Of a stretch of 64,000 bases of DNA, positions 22,270-33,774 are shown piece by piece. Both the position numbers and the translations under genes were made by a program. The DNA lies in NCBI RefSeq assembly GCF_041146395.1, contig NC_090989.1, forward strand, positions 245,510,843-245,574,842. Direction: 5' to 3'. Numbering within the stretch: position 1 is the stretch's first letter; each line of letters begins with the position of its first letter. The notes beneath the pieces were generated by a model, which saw nothing but the letters and a program-made list of their open reading frames with translations, was not told the origin of the DNA and made no database searches. The DNA is from Eulemur rufifrons (Eukaryota; Chordata; Mammalia; Primates; Lemuridae).

Positions 22270-23690
22270 CAATTTTGTCCTCAATCATATACTATCAATA
22301 TTCCTCACTGTAGTTTTAGAGTACTAAATTTATGTATGTCCTAGGCTAATTAGATTATAAAGTACTCAATTATAAGTGCTACATCACTTTCCTCTACATC
22401 CTTTGTTTTGGATACCACGGTGGTTGACTGCAGCAGGGGCCATCCTTACCTAGGCCTCTCCCCTATCACATGCACTCTTGCTCTTTGAGATCACTTTCTC
22501 CATAGAATTCCAGCATACAAGCCATTTTTTTCAAGCTCTCTTTCAAGGGAACCCAAGCTAAGTCATTCCTATAAAATATAGATATTTTAGGCAGGTACTT
22601 TATGCAATAAATGTGTCAATTGAGTGATAAAGCAAAATATCATTAATTCTAAAGAATGCTTTCCTGGAGTCTCATCCTTGGACAACTTTTTAAAAAAAGA
22701 AAGAATTCCTGGTAATTGAGGGGAGAGGTAGTGTACTTTAGATGTGTTTTGTCTCTCCATTAACCATAAAAAATAACTAGCATGTGAATTGCTCAATAAA
22801 TAAGTAAATTAATACACAACCTTTTAACTTTTAACTCCTTCTTCTTAAATAATAATTTTGTTGACAATCCTATTTCAATTTTATAGGCCAATAGCTAGGA
22901 AAGGACAATGTTTCAAGTACTTTCTTTGAAATCTCAATAGTTAATTACTTTCTTGCCATTAGGTGCGAGACAATAAGCAAGGACATGAGAATTTTCTAAG
23001 TTGGGCCCGTGAAGGAAATTTTGTCTGGAATTTCCCAATACATGATTTTCACCACCTTTTCTCTTGAAAGGGAAAGACTGTAGGAAGACTAATTTCTAAA
23101 TTAATTTTCCTCTGAATAAAGTTTCCAGGTGTGACAAAATAACCGTCCCTTAGTGTTTCTGGAACTCATCCTAAGATCTGTTTTGCTGTGTCTGTCTGCC
23201 ATGATCACAATTGTCCTTCTGTGTTATTTATTAGAATTCTTATAATGGAAGTTTGCAAAGTCCCTAGTATTCTAGTTTCACAGTACACACACGGTTAATA
23301 TTAGTATCAAACAAGAAAGAGCATGGAAAGGAAGAATAGTGAAATGCAATTTTTTGGTCAAAAAAAAAGATGCATTATTAAAGGAAACTATAGAAATCAT
23401 GTAATTGCTATACAAGTAAACCTGTGACCTCAACTTATTGAGCAACAGAATTCTAACAAGTATTTCTTTCCATTTAAATATTATTTTGCTTATTATAACT
23501 CCCCAACAAGGAATTTCAGTTAATTAATAGGGATAAAGAGAAAATTTTCAAAATTATATTTCTGTTGTTGGTTAACATAGTTCCTTGGAATTACTGCTCT
23601 TGCATTACTTTTAAAATATGTATTGGAGGAGAGGGTTCCTAAGGGAGGTATTTATCATAAGCTACCTTAATTCTAGCCACCAATGTAATA
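22270..23690. other. Unique AT-rich sequence
   Basis: No recognisable element. The minus frame of 69 codons at 22587-22796 has no domain. Confidence 0.35.
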
Positions 23691-24240
23691 CTGATACAAG
23701 ATGGGGAGGCAGCTGCAAACATTGATTCTATTTTAAAGGATGGTCTCAGCCATTTCCCCACCGCATTTTATCCACAGAAGCATTCTGTCACCGCTGTCAA
23801 GTTTCCCCTACCTGAGCAAGTAACCGATCACAGCGATTTGTAAAAACTGACTTTAAACCCTAGCTCAGTGGGGCTGTATCTCAGGAAAGGTTCTTTGGAG
23901 ATGTAAGCTTCAACTGATGGATCACTTGAACTACAGTGTGATGGTTTTCAATATCATTACTAACACCCCAAGGACAGGGAAGGAGCCTTGAAAGTAGGAA
24001 GGTAAAATGTGCCAGCAATTGAAGATTGGGTCCAGACCAAAATGAAATGTGTGGCCCTAGAAAGAATACACATCTGAGTAACTGGACAAAAGTGTCCAGT
24101 AAAAGAGGACAAATAACTCTCAAATAACAACAGCAAACCATAACATTTGTCCATAATCCAGTTATGGGATAATGGGAATATTTCACCAGTCCCTGGCTAA
24201 AATTAAAAAATGAGCAGACCCACATATGGAGTTTTTAATA
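23691..24240. other. Unclassified sequence, possibly an old LTR
   Basis: Base composition is more balanced than the surroundings, and a 114-codon minus frame (23881-24225) overlaps a second one in another frame. The middle (GGTCCAGACCAAAATGAAATGTGTGGCCC) reads like decayed LTR or transposon sequence, but I cannot name a family. Confidence 0.3.
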
Positions 24241-25319
24241 GAAATAAATTTATTCAACTCAAAGAACTATATTTTATTATGATATGATTATATATTTCTT
24301 TTATTTTTGGTCATTTATATTATTAATAGTTAGAGTAAATAATGCTCTAATAGCCTGTCCTTTCTGCTGTAACTAATCTGGAGTTTCTGTGCCTAAAGAT
24401 GATAAACTCTTATTCTGCATTCTTATCGCAGTTCTCAGAGTCATTCGGGGAAAGAACAAAGAGTTGATGACTATGTGCCAGCCCCCAAATTTCTTGTTAA
24501 ATTTTACTGATGTGTGAAATCTCAAAATGTGGGGAGGGAACTTTTAAAAAAAAAACTATATATATTTGAAGTTTTTCAAGCTATAACTTTAATTCTATTC
24601 TTAAATTCAAATGGACCCTGTACATTTACACAATACCCTCCAGCTCTTTCTTGCTTTTCTCTCTTCAGACTGCTTCTCACACTTTCTCTAAAAGCAAAAA
24701 TAATACAAAGGTCAGGAGACAGGAAAGACTATGAAATTGTGACAAGGAGCCAATCCATTGCTTTGGATATTTCTACCCCAAGCATCTATTATTTGTACAT
24801 GTTAATGAACTTCCTGGATCAGGAAATAAGCATCCTGGTGGAGAATTTGATGATGATGTGAACTCACTAAGTAACAGAGGTCTGAAGAGCAAATGCAAAA
24901 GGCAGGAATAATGAGGAAGCAGTAGGAAGAAAAAGAACATATGAGACCGGTATTGCTGAAATCAATAGGTTCTCAGCTTAAGTACTTACTCCTTTTGGCT
25001 CTAACACACACATTCAAAATAGATGCAGGTTAAAGGGAAAAGCTTTGCCACAATGTGCCTACTTTGCCTCCATGGAACTGGCAGCCTATCGTAACAAGAC
25101 CTGGCTCAAAGTTCTAGCACAAAACTATAAAAGTGATTGCATTTGTGCACTAGTAGCAAGCATTTCTCTCCTGACTTTTTTTCCTATAAACTGATTCTGT
25201 TTTAATAGAAAAAAATATCATTAGCCTTTTACTTTTTTTTTTTTTTTTTTTTGGTATTATCATTGAGGGCTAGATTTTTGTAGGCTCACAAGATGCTAAC
25301 ATTATTGTAGCATCAAATA
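24241..25319. other. AT-rich sequence with a long T-run
   Basis: Contains a T-run of about 22 at 25231-25252, which could mark the tail of a lost retroposon on the minus strand, although no element body follows. The 115-codon frame at 24514-24861 has no recognisable domain. Confidence 0.35.
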
Positions 25320-25440
25320 TATACCAAGCAGTGCTTGAGGGACCTTTGAAAGGTATTATCTCCACTTTAAAGATAAGGAAATAAAATCTTAGAAATATAA
25401 TTTAAATTGAAACTGTGAATAACAGAGCAAGGACTTAATT
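25320..25440 (-). mobile_element. MIR SINE remnant
   Basis: Complement of MIR: CTTTGAAAGGTATTATCTCCACTTTAAAGATAAGGAAATAAAATCTTAGAAATATAATTTAAA. The spacing follows GTACTATTATTATCCCCATTTTACAGATGAGGAAACTGAG. Confidence 0.6.
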
Positions 25441-25585
25441 AAATGAGGAAATTCATGGAAGTGTTACATTTGGATCATTTAGATAAAATTGGCCTTGGTA
25501 CCACCCCATGCTGTATGGACCACTAGAAGCTGATATGCTGCTCACTTAGGGAAGCAGATTTTCACTACTATTGCCATTTAAGTGC

Positions 25586-25637
25586 TCTCTCGCACATGCT
25601 CTCTCTCTCCCCTTCTTTTTCTCTGTCTCTCTTTTGG
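25586..25637. repeat. CT-rich simple repeat
   Basis: Pyrimidine-rich run CTCTCTCGCACATGCTCTCTCTCTCC and TTTTTCTCTGTCTCTCTTTT. Confidence 0.8.
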
Positions 25638-25839
25638 AGTACTCTCAATCCAAATAAGATTTATAACAACACATACAAGGTCCTATTAACTCTAACATTT
25701 ACAAAGACATCGAAAAGGATGAGAATGTGTGAAACGAGACTCTGGAGAGAGAGCAATATACATGGCTATCATTGTCAGTTGCAGAATAATATGTAACAAA
25801 TTATATATTGAATATAATGTAGTTTTGACAGTAACTTTT

Positions 25840-26215
25840 GTATTAATCAGAAACCGGTTCATCTGCTGTAACAGAGAGATCAAAAATGATAGTGACTTAA
25901 AGAAGGCAGAGTTTATTTCTCTCTCACATAAAAAGTTTAGGTGGGTGGACTTCTGTCGCTCTGCATCCTCAATATTTGGTTTCATCTTGTGGCCCAAAAT
26001 GGCTGCTACAGAATCCATTATATTACATATTCATTCTGGTCTGGGAAGGGGAAGTAAATCTCCTCCTTTTTCAAGCATAACAGGAAACTTGCACATTTCA
26101 CTTCCAGTAACAGCCCATTAGCCAGACATTACTCACACGGTCATATACACCTCCAAAGAAGGCTGGGAAATGGTGTCTTTAATCAGGTGACCGTGTGCCC
26201 AGCTAAAATTCTATT
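25840..26215 (-). mobile_element. Ancient LTR-like element
   Basis: Matches the complement of a common mammalian LTR-like repeat: CATCTGCTGTAACAGAGAGATC, AGTTTATTTCTCTCTCACATAAAAAG (complement of the AATAAACTTCT polyadenylation region), CATCTTGTGGCCCAAAATGGCTG, CATTTCACTTCCAGTAACAGCCCATTAGCC, CAAAGAAGGCTGGGAAATGGTGTC. The element is complete enough to recognise, but I am not sure of its name. The frames at 25692-26121 lie inside it. Confidence 0.65.
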
Positions 26216-26261
26216 ATAGAAGAATGGATGTTCTTCTACAACCATCAATTCTGCCACACTA

Positions 26262-26288
26262 AGAAAAAAAAAAAAGAGAGAGAGAGGT
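26262..26288. repeat. A-run and GA microsatellite
   Basis: AAGAAAAAAAAAAAAG followed by AGAGAGAGAG. Confidence 0.85.
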
Positions 26289-26862
26289 GAAAATCCTTAG
26301 CAGGTGTTGCTAAGGGAATTGTTTCTGGTTTGATCTAGTTGATACTCTGTTGTGCTGTTGGTTTAAGATGTTGGAATTACAATAGTTACTTTCTAATATT
26401 TCTTCATTTTCTGGTTGCATAAATACTCTTCCTTTGTCAGTAATTACTCAAAATTCAGTCTTTAAATCCTTATCTGTGTTATCATGGAGGATTATATTGG
26501 AATGTCCTCTCTTTACTTACGTATTCAGGCTGTGCTTTCTACTTCCAGTACTCTAAGAATTTCTGCTGCCCTTCAGTAGCAGAAAATATTGATAGCTTTG
26601 CAAAGAAGAACAATATACATATTGGATCTGAAGATTCACCTCTTGCACAAAAGCCACAGGAGTTATAATACCCTCCTATACTACTATCAACCAATCCTTC
26701 TGAACACAGTTGTCAAACATTCCTACTCTGTTGTCTTAAAACAAACAAAAAAAAGGCACTAATTATAAATGTTACCACATTCTATAGAAATTCAGGGAGA
26801 GAATTAATTTGCTAAATGTTCTCTTACTGCAAACCCTTAGAGAAAAAGCTGAGGACAGAGAT
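26289..26862. other. Unique sequence
   Basis: No recognisable repeat or gene. Confidence 0.35.
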
Positions 26863-26864
26863 AA

Positions 26865-27035
26865 GAGAATTAGGGGTCTAATTCAACTTTTCCCCTAACA
26901 ATCTTGTGACCTGCAACAAGTGACTTATCTTCTCTGCAAACCAGTTTCGTCCTTGACCAGAGAAAAAACTCAGATGTTCGATATGACTTATAGAGTTCTT
27001 GTGAAACCTAAATACCTTTTACAAAATCACTGAAT
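26865..27035 (+). mobile_element. MIR SINE remnant
   Basis: Sense MIR: GGTCTAATTCAACTTTTCCCC, CAATCTTGTGACCTGCAACAAGTGACTTATC, TCTCTGCAAACCAGTTTCGTCC. Diverged. Confidence 0.7.
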
Positions 27036-27204
27036 AAGTAAGTTGAAAGAGTAATTTTTGCTAAGAAGGAAACCATTTGGCCATTGCTGGTACCAACAGT
27101 AAAAATGGTAGGGTGCGGACACTCTATTGCCATTCATGACAACAGGTCAGAAAACAGGTGAGATTAGAATATAGGCAGAAGACATGCAGAAAATATGCAC
27201 TATA

Positions 27205-28612
27205 CATTTTTAATAGACTAATTCTTAGAGCACTTTTAGATTCATAGCAAAATTGAGTGGAAAGTACAGAGTTCCTATATGTCCCCTGTCCCACATACTC
27301 AAAGCCTCCCCGACTATCAGCATCCTACACCAGAGTGGTACACTTGTTAAAATCAATGAACCAATATTGATACATCATTATCACCCAAAGTCCATAGTTT
27401 ATATTAAGTTTCACTCTTGTGGTGTACATTCTACAGGTTTTGACAAATGTATAATGACATGTATCTATCATTATATAATAGTGTCATATAGAACAGTTTC
27501 ACTGCCCTAAAATTTCTCTGTGCTTTGCCTATTTATCCCTCCCTCCCCAATAACCTTAGGCAACCACTGATATTTTTACTGACTTCATAGCTTTGCCTTT
27601 TATAGAATGTCATCTAGTTGAAATCACAAAGTATGTAGCCTTTCCAAACTGGCTTTTTTCACTAAGCAAAATGCATTTAAGATTGCTCCATATCTTTTCA
27701 TAGCTTGAAAGCTCATTTCTTTTTAGTACTGAATAATATTCTATTGTCTTTGTATGCTACTCTTTATTTATCCATTTGTCTACTGAAGAACATCTTGGTT
27801 GATTTCAAGTTTGGGAAATTATTAATAAAGCAGCCATAAACATTCATGTGTAGGTTTTTGTGTAAACATATTTCAACCCATTTGCATAAATACCAAAGAA
27901 TGTGATTGCTGGATCATATGATAAGAGTATGCTCAGTTTTGTAGGAAACTGCCAAACTGCCTTCCAAAGTGGCTGTACCATTTTGCATTTCCACACGCAA
28001 TAAACAAGAGTTCCTATTGTTCTACGTCCTTGCCAGATAGTATCAGTATTTTGAATTTTTGCCATTGAAACGTATGTAGTGGTATCTCATTGTTGTTTTA
28101 ATTTGCAATTCTCTGAAGACATATGATATTGAGCATCTTTTCATATGGTTATTTATCATCTGTTTATCTTTTTTTAAGGTGTCTGTTCAGACGTCTTGCC
28201 CATTTTCAAATAGGGTGTCATTTTCTTCTTGTTGACTTTTAAAAATTCTTTGTATATTTTGGATACTAGTCCCTTATTAGATGTCTTTTGCAAATATTCT
28301 CTCCCAGTCAGTGGCTCATATTCTCATTCAATTGACAGTGTCTTTTGCAGAGCAGAAATTTTTAATTTTAATAAAGTGCAACTTATTACTTCTCTCATGG
28401 ATTATGCCTTTGGTATTATATCTAAAAAGTCATCACCAAACCCAAGGTCATCTAGATTTTCTTCTATGTTATCTTCTAGGAGTTTTATAGTTTTGTTTTT
28501 AGTTTAGTCTTATAGTTTTACATTTAGGTCTTTGATCAATTTTAAGTTAATTTTTGTGAAAAGTGTAGGGTCTATGCCTAGATTCATTTCTTTGTGTGTG
28601 GATATAACTCAG
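27205..28612 (-). mobile_element. Old L1M (MA/MB-like) LINE, ~1.4 kb
   Basis: Complement of an L1M 3' UTR and ORF2 end. In plus-strand order: AGATTCATAGCAAAATTGAG, CACCAGAGTGGTACACTTG, CACTGCCCTAAAATTTCTCTGTGC, CATTTAAGATTGCTCC, GTGATTGCTGGATCATATG, TTCCAAAGTGGCTGTACC, TCTCATTGTTGTTTTAATTTGC, CAAATATTCTCTCCCAGTCAGTGG, and on to the GGTCTATGCCTAG region. It is about 80% like the consensus as I recall it and is the longest old L1 piece. Coding frames are closed by many stops. Confidence 0.9.
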
Positions 28613-28734
28613 GACTGGCCAAATAGAGGAAATACATAGGACAAGGTATGGAGGCTGGGGTGGCATGGATCTTCCATGCCCTCTCAGGGCGCGCCACCCT
28701 CCCAGCACCTTGATGTGCTTACCAATCCAGCAGT
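28613..28734. mobile_element. Unclassified repeat-like fragment
   Basis: ACTGGCCAAATAGAGGAAATACATAGG, then GGATCTTCCATGCCCTCTCAGGGCGCGCCACCCTCCCAGCACCTTGATGTG. This resembles a mammalian interspersed repeat that I remember but cannot name. GGCGCGCC at 28688 is a local CpG-rich spot. Confidence 0.35.
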
Positions 28735-28902
28735 TCCATTCTATATCTTTTTAACACTTTTTAAATTGTTCATCTTTCCTTTGCCTATCCCAATAGCATG
28801 CAAGCTTCAAGAGGGTGGGGGATTTTTGCTTATTTTGTTCACTGCTGTACCCTCACTGCCTGCTACATATTTAAAAATTAATAAATACCAGTTGAATTAA
28901 TT
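28735..28902 (+). mobile_element. L2 LINE 3' end
   Basis: Sense L2: ATAGCATGCAAGCTTCAAGAGGGTGGGGGATTTTTGC, TTTTGTTCACTGCTGTACCCTCACTGCC, and a tail AATAAATACCAGTTGAATTAA. Confidence 0.85.
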
Positions 28903-29915
28903 TTTAAATTATAAAATCAGCAATAGAAAATGATAGAAAGTCCAGGCTCAGAGCAGCAATAGAAAACAAAACTATTTCTTAGATCACAGTCAGGGTCAGC
29001 TATCACTGGAGGGAAAAAGAAAAGTTAGAGAAAGAAATTAAAATATTATCTCAAGACTATAAATAAAAATAAGGAAAGAAAGGCATAGGGAAGAAGAACA
29101 GTGGAAATCTTATCATAAACCAGAAACATTGCATACGTCAAGTGTTTTATATTCTCAATGACACTATGAAGTAAATATATTCTTTTTTTTTTCTTCAAGA
29201 AGCACCTTTGGTTAAAGAAAATAGGTAACCTGACAAATGCCCCACACTTAGTAGGATTTCAATTCTAGTGGTAACAATTTAACTCCAAGACTGATTGATT
29301 CTCAAAGCCAAAGAACCAGAAAAGGAGAAAAGAAGGAGATAGGATGAGCTCCTTTCAGAGGAAGTGAGATTACCTGAATCCAGAAAAGAAAAATGATGGG
29401 AGGAGAGAACACTTTATGACATTGAAGTTGATGAAGGGAAAAGGGAAGGATTTTGACAAACCCAGTATAGGAGGCAATTAAGAAAAATCACAAGAAACAG
29501 AAAGAACTAGGCACAGAAGAAATGGAAAAAGATCTATAAATAGGGGAAGGGAAAAAAAGGGAGAAATATGAATGGGTTAAACATCTCTGAAATAAAAACA
29601 CACACAACAGTGAAGTAACTTTAGGAGATAAAAGAACAAAGTAATTCCTAAAGAATTAGAGATAAGCATTTCAGAGAAAGGAAAATGACGTTACCATATT
29701 TTCTTGGAAACACATACACAATATAAATAGGTGACATATAGATATAGGCTGTTACATGAAAATGCCTAAAAAATATGCTTATACAAATAGGAGGGTTCAT
29801 TCTTCCCACAACAAGTCTTTGGGTATTGGGTTATGTGGCAATGACTAACTTCAACAGTGAGTATTACTTCTGGATCCCTGAAATCCTTGTGGTCTGGTTT
29901 CTGAAAGTGACCCAA
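28903..29915. other. Purine-rich AT sequence
   Basis: Long A/G-rich stretches (29280-29690) with little else. A weak MIR-like segment may exist near 29130-29260. No gene. Confidence 0.35.
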
Positions 29916-29919
29916 CGAG

Positions 29920-30110
29920 GACAGAACAGACTTTAGAGTAAGATATACCTAGTTTTCATCCTAACCTATCGTTTAATTCATGTGCCTTCAGGCAAGTCTT
30001 AGAATCTCTCTCAGAATCTGTTTTCTCACCCATAAAACACCCTTCTTGGTGAGTTCTACCAGAACTAAATGAAATAATGCATGCCAAGTTTTGTCAAGTA
30101 ATAATACTAT
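29920..30110 (+). mobile_element. MIR SINE
   Basis: Sense MIR: GACTTTAGAGTAAGATATACCTAGTTTTCATCC, TTCATGTGCCTTCAGGCAAGTCTTAGAATCTCTCTCAG, TCTGTTTTCTCACCCATAAAA, GAACTAAATGAAATAATGCATG. Confidence 0.75.
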
Positions 30111-30149
30111 TAACAACCTCATGTTGAAACTGCAAGGACTTAACTTTTC

Positions 30150-30185
30150 AAAGGGAGGGGCTATAAAAGAAAGGAGAGAGAGCTG
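30150..30185 (+). promoter_or_regulatory. TATA-like core promoter candidate
   Basis: GGGAGGGGCTATAAAAGAAAGG combines a GC-box-like GGGAGGGG with a strong TATAAAA at about 30162. I see no downstream open frame or splice donor that would make a transcript, and old LTRs and chance can give the same pattern. Low confidence. Confidence 0.2.
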
Positions 30186-30341
30186 TGCTCAAGACTTACG
30201 AAACTATATGATTGTGTAAGACACAGACATAAAAATCTGAAAAACCTAGTCATTCAGAGTATCCGAGTGTCCCTCTCAAACAGTGCACAGTGTACTGACT
30301 AGGCTTGAATGTTCCTTAAAAAATGAAAGTGATTCTTGTCA

Positions 30342-31642
30342 CCAGTGTATGTTTTTGTCTGCTTTGTCAAAGATCCCTATTCAATACATGGTGCAGGGTA
30401 AATTGGATAGCCACATGTAGAAAACTGAAACAGGATCCGCACCTCTCACTTCTCACAAAAATTAACCCAAGATGGATAACAGACTTAAACCTAAGGCATG
30501 AAACTATAAGAATTATAGAAGAAGAGGTTGGAAAAACTCTTATAGATATCTGTCTAGGCAAAGAAAAAATTTATGAAGAGGACCCCAAAGGCAATCATAG
30601 CAACAATAAAAATAAATAAATGGGATCTGATTAAATTAAAAAGCTTCTGCACAGACAAGGAAAAAATCAATAGAGCAAATAGATAACCTACAGAATGGGA
30701 GAAAATATTTCCATGTTATATAACCAATAAAGGAATAATAACCAGAATCTACAAAGAACTCAAGCAAATCAGCAAGAAAACATCAAACAACCCCATTAAA
30801 AAGTGGGCAAAAGACATGAGCAGAAGCTTTTCAAAAGAAGATACACTAATGGCCAACAAGTACATGAGAAAAATGCTCAATATCACTAATCATCAGGGAA
30901 ATGCAAATCAAAACCACAATGAGATATTACCTAACTCTAGTGAGAATGGCTTTTATCAAAAAGTCTCAACACAACAGATGCTGACACGGATGCAGAGAGA
31001 AAGGAACGCTTCTACAATGTTGTTGGGACTGCAAACTAGTTCAACCTTTATGAAAAGTAGTATGGCAATGTTTCAAAGAACTAAAAGTAGGCCTACCATT
31101 TGATCTAGCAATCTCACTACTGGGTATTTACCCAAAGGAAAAAAAGACACTTTATAACAAAGACACTTTCACTCAAATGTTTAGAGCAGCACAATTCACA
31201 ATTGCAAAGATGTGAAAACAATCTGAGTGCCCATCAATACATGAGTGGATTAATAAAATCTGATATATGTATACCATGAACTGTTATTCAGCCATAAAAA
31301 AAAAATGGTGAACTAATATCTTTTGTAACAACCTGAATGGAACTGGAGACCATTCCCCTAAGGGAAGTATCTAATGAATGGAAAGACAAACACATGTACT
31401 CACCATTAAATTAGTATTAGTTGATCAACACTAACATGCACATACGGGAAGTAGCATACATAGGGTGTCAGGCAGGTGGGAGGAGGGGGGAAGGGATGGG
31501 TAAATCCACACCTTATGGATGCAATTTGGGCTGTCTGGGGATGGGCAAGCTTGTAGCTCTGACTTGGGTGGTGCAAAGGCAATTTATGTAACCAAAGCGT
31601 TTGTACCCCTGTAATACTCTGAAATAAAATAATAATAAAATA
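30342..31642 (+). mobile_element. Young L1 with a ~33-bp inverted 5' segment
   Basis: The sense part (from about 30372, CCCTATTCAATACATGG) covers the ORF2 end and 3' UTR and ends TGTACCCCTGTAATACTCTGAAATAAAA with an A-rich tail. The 33 bp just before it (30342-30374) are the complement of L1 from the neighbouring upstream stretch (ATCTTTGACAAAGCAGACAAAAACATACACTGG, here inverted), so the 5' end is flipped as in twin priming, in miniature. A 9-bp TGAAAGTGA occurs at 30324-30332 and again at 31810-31818, after the half-size Alu in the tail. It may be the target-site duplication. Confidence 0.85.
30375..31400 (+). pseudogene. L1 ORF2 C-terminal remnant
   Basis: Begins SLFNTWC...[14 protein letters not shown] in the frame of 30323-30619, stops near 30617, and continues in other frames (30816-31103). 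It is truncated at the 5' end and carries several frameshifts and stops. It aligns with 9490 onwards and 16180 onwards of the same window. Confidence 0.88.
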
Positions 31643-31800
31643 AAATCGGTGGCTCACTCCTGTAATCCTAGCACTCTGGAAGGCCGAGGTGGGAGGATTG
31701 CCTGAGCTCAGGAGTTTGAGGTTGCTGTGAGCTAGGCTGATGCCATGGCACTCTTAGCCCAGGCAACAGAGTGAGACTCTGTCTCAAAAAATAAATAAAT
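31643..31800 (+). mobile_element. Half-size Alu-like element
   Basis: Starts GGTGGCTCACTCCTGTAATCC as an Alu left arm, keeps GGAAGGCCGAGGTGGGAGG, then jumps to the right-arm sequence GGTTGCTGTGAGCTAGGCTGATGCC and ends in TCTGTCTC plus an AAAT tail. About 150 bp, lacking the linker and the middle of both arms. The first ~8 bases of the Alu are missing. It sits directly on the A-rich tail of the preceding L1. Confidence 0.85.
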
Positions 31801-31818
31801 AAAAATAAGTGAAAGTGA

Positions 31819-32335
31819 AAACTATGTTTAAATGGGAAACTGGGCTATCCCTCTCCCACCCATGTACCACATCAAGTTTATTCTTCTAATTAATAGCCTG
31901 AGCACAGTGATTGCAAATCAAAACTGCTATTAGAAAATCCCGGCTTCTCCCTGAAGCTCTGCTTAACTGCCTTTAGGGTCACAAATATATTTTTCTACTA
32001 ACTCTCTAATCTAGCAGTTCACTGACATTTACAGTCTGAACTTTCTGATTTCCTCTTGGTTTTCAGGGAAGGAACATGAAGGAACATGCTGCTTGATTTA
32101 AAATTTTGGCAGAGAGGTAGTATGTACTGATCTCTTTCCCCTCCTCAGATTTTTTTCTATTTAATTTACCCACAGCCCTGTGGGAGCTCAGTGAAAAAAT
32201 GGACTAAATTCTTTTCTCCTCACCACCCATCTCAAAAATTCCCTGGTGCTAATTGGGGTGCTTAGGGTGGAACATTAACTCTTTCAGACCACCAGGGGAT
32301 CCTCTGGGGACTTAAGATGTTAAGTACAATGAGGA
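31819..32335. other. Unique sequence
   Basis: Contains a 10-bp tandem GAAGGAACAT pair at about 32070-32090. CCACCAGGGGATCC at 32290 resembles the core of a CTCF site but lacks the GGCGC end. No gene. Confidence 0.35.
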
Positions 32336-32339
32336 AAAT

Positions 32340-32690
32340 AAAATGGTTGTGCAACTTTTTGCTTACTTTGAAAGGCAAAGTTTTCTCATAAATATCTCTT
32401 TTAAAAGAAGTCAACTATTTTTCATTACCACCACCAATCATAACCCCATCCTGTGTTTCTCTCTAGTACACAATCTTCAGAACTTTTTGTATTTGAATTC
32501 TATCATCTCAAAGCACCCTACACACAACTTCCAGATTAATCTTCTTAACATGAGACTATTGTTATGGATCTGCTCTCTGTCCATGGAATAACATGTAAAT
32601 TCCTCCAAGTTGCCTAGAAGGTCTTTCAAAGTTTAATTCTCTCTTTTAGCTCTACCTTTTCTCATCACAAACCATGGCCTCTGACTCCCC
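32340..32690 (+). mobile_element. L2 LINE remnant
   Basis: Fits the L2 body in sense: CCAGATTAATCTTCTTAACATGAG, TGGATCTGCTCTCTGTCCATGG, and GGTCTTTCAAAGTTTAATTC, read against the CTGATCGTGTC...CAAGGCCCTCCATGATCTGG block. Decayed. Confidence 0.5.
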
Positions 32691-33770
32691 TGGGGTTGAG
32701 CTGAGTAGCTGAGGGGTTCAAGGAAAAGGCTTCGGTCTTACAGGGCTTGTGCTGTGCAGGCTCCCTCTGAAGGTAATGGAGGCACAAGGACTGGCTCTTG
32801 TTCTTGTAGGGACTCTACTGGATTTTTAGAATAACCTTCCACTAAGTGTCTGAGGGCAGGGCCCCAGACATGAGTGATACCCCTACTCTATTTGGTCACC
32901 TAAAGCTCCAATCCTCAGTTTCTGGGATTCAGGAAATTTATCCTACCCAGACATTCTATTATGGTCTTTTGCTCCTATAGGCAGTCTTCTTGGACAATGT
33001 CCTCTTTAAAATAACCTCTGGCCCCCTCACTTACCCACTTAGCTCATGGAAATTTTACACGTTACTCACTCATAGGCAGCACCTGCCCAGTTAGCACCTA
33101 AGACAGCTCTCTTTATTTTAAGCTGAAACCCCGGGGAACACACATCAAGGAAACCATGTGGCGCATATAAAGCACCTCTAACTTACCCAAAGATGAAAAA
33201 GATCATTCCCCTGCTCCTCCCTGATGGAATAAAAGTGGAAAATGAAAAATTCAAAAGACAATTACAATGGAGAAAATTCTCCCTTATCCAATGGTTTCAT
33301 TTCTTTTCCAAATCTCAGATCCTACCCTTTGATAGCTGGTTGCTAGCAGAATTGCTTTCATAGTTTCTTAGCACATTCTGCATAGGTCCATGGCAACTTG
33401 ATCTAGAATGTTGGTGATTTGGCCACTGCTGTAATGTTCCAGTCCTTTGCAGGTCTCAACCAAAAGAGAGACCAAAAAGCCCCATTTGAATATCCTGCTC
33501 TATTAAGCTGAGTGTTTGCTCAACACTTTCTGTATTTTCTTTTTTCCTTACATTGATTATTTTGTCATCTCCCTTTAAACCATTCCCAAATACACACCTC
33601 AGAACATTGTCTCCCCGCCCACAAACTGAAGAGAGTTCTTCCTTAGAAACTCTTATAACCTTCCTGTGGTATTCACAGTTTAGTGATTTCTAAGAGTCTA
33701 GTGATTTGTAAACTTGTGTTGTTTCTTTGCATTTATCTTTGTAAACCCTGCAGCTCACTCAAACATGTTT
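32691..33770. other. Unique sequence
   Basis: Less AT-rich than the average of the window at 32690-33200, with no recognised repeat. A weak L2-like stretch is possible at 33600-33760. Confidence 0.35.
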
Positions 33771-33774
33771 TTTA

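Noticed and set aside
23881..24225. 114-codon minus frame with hydrophobic parts as a membrane protein
   Set aside because: A second overlapping frame is also open, the content does not look like a family, and the region resembles decayed repeat DNA.
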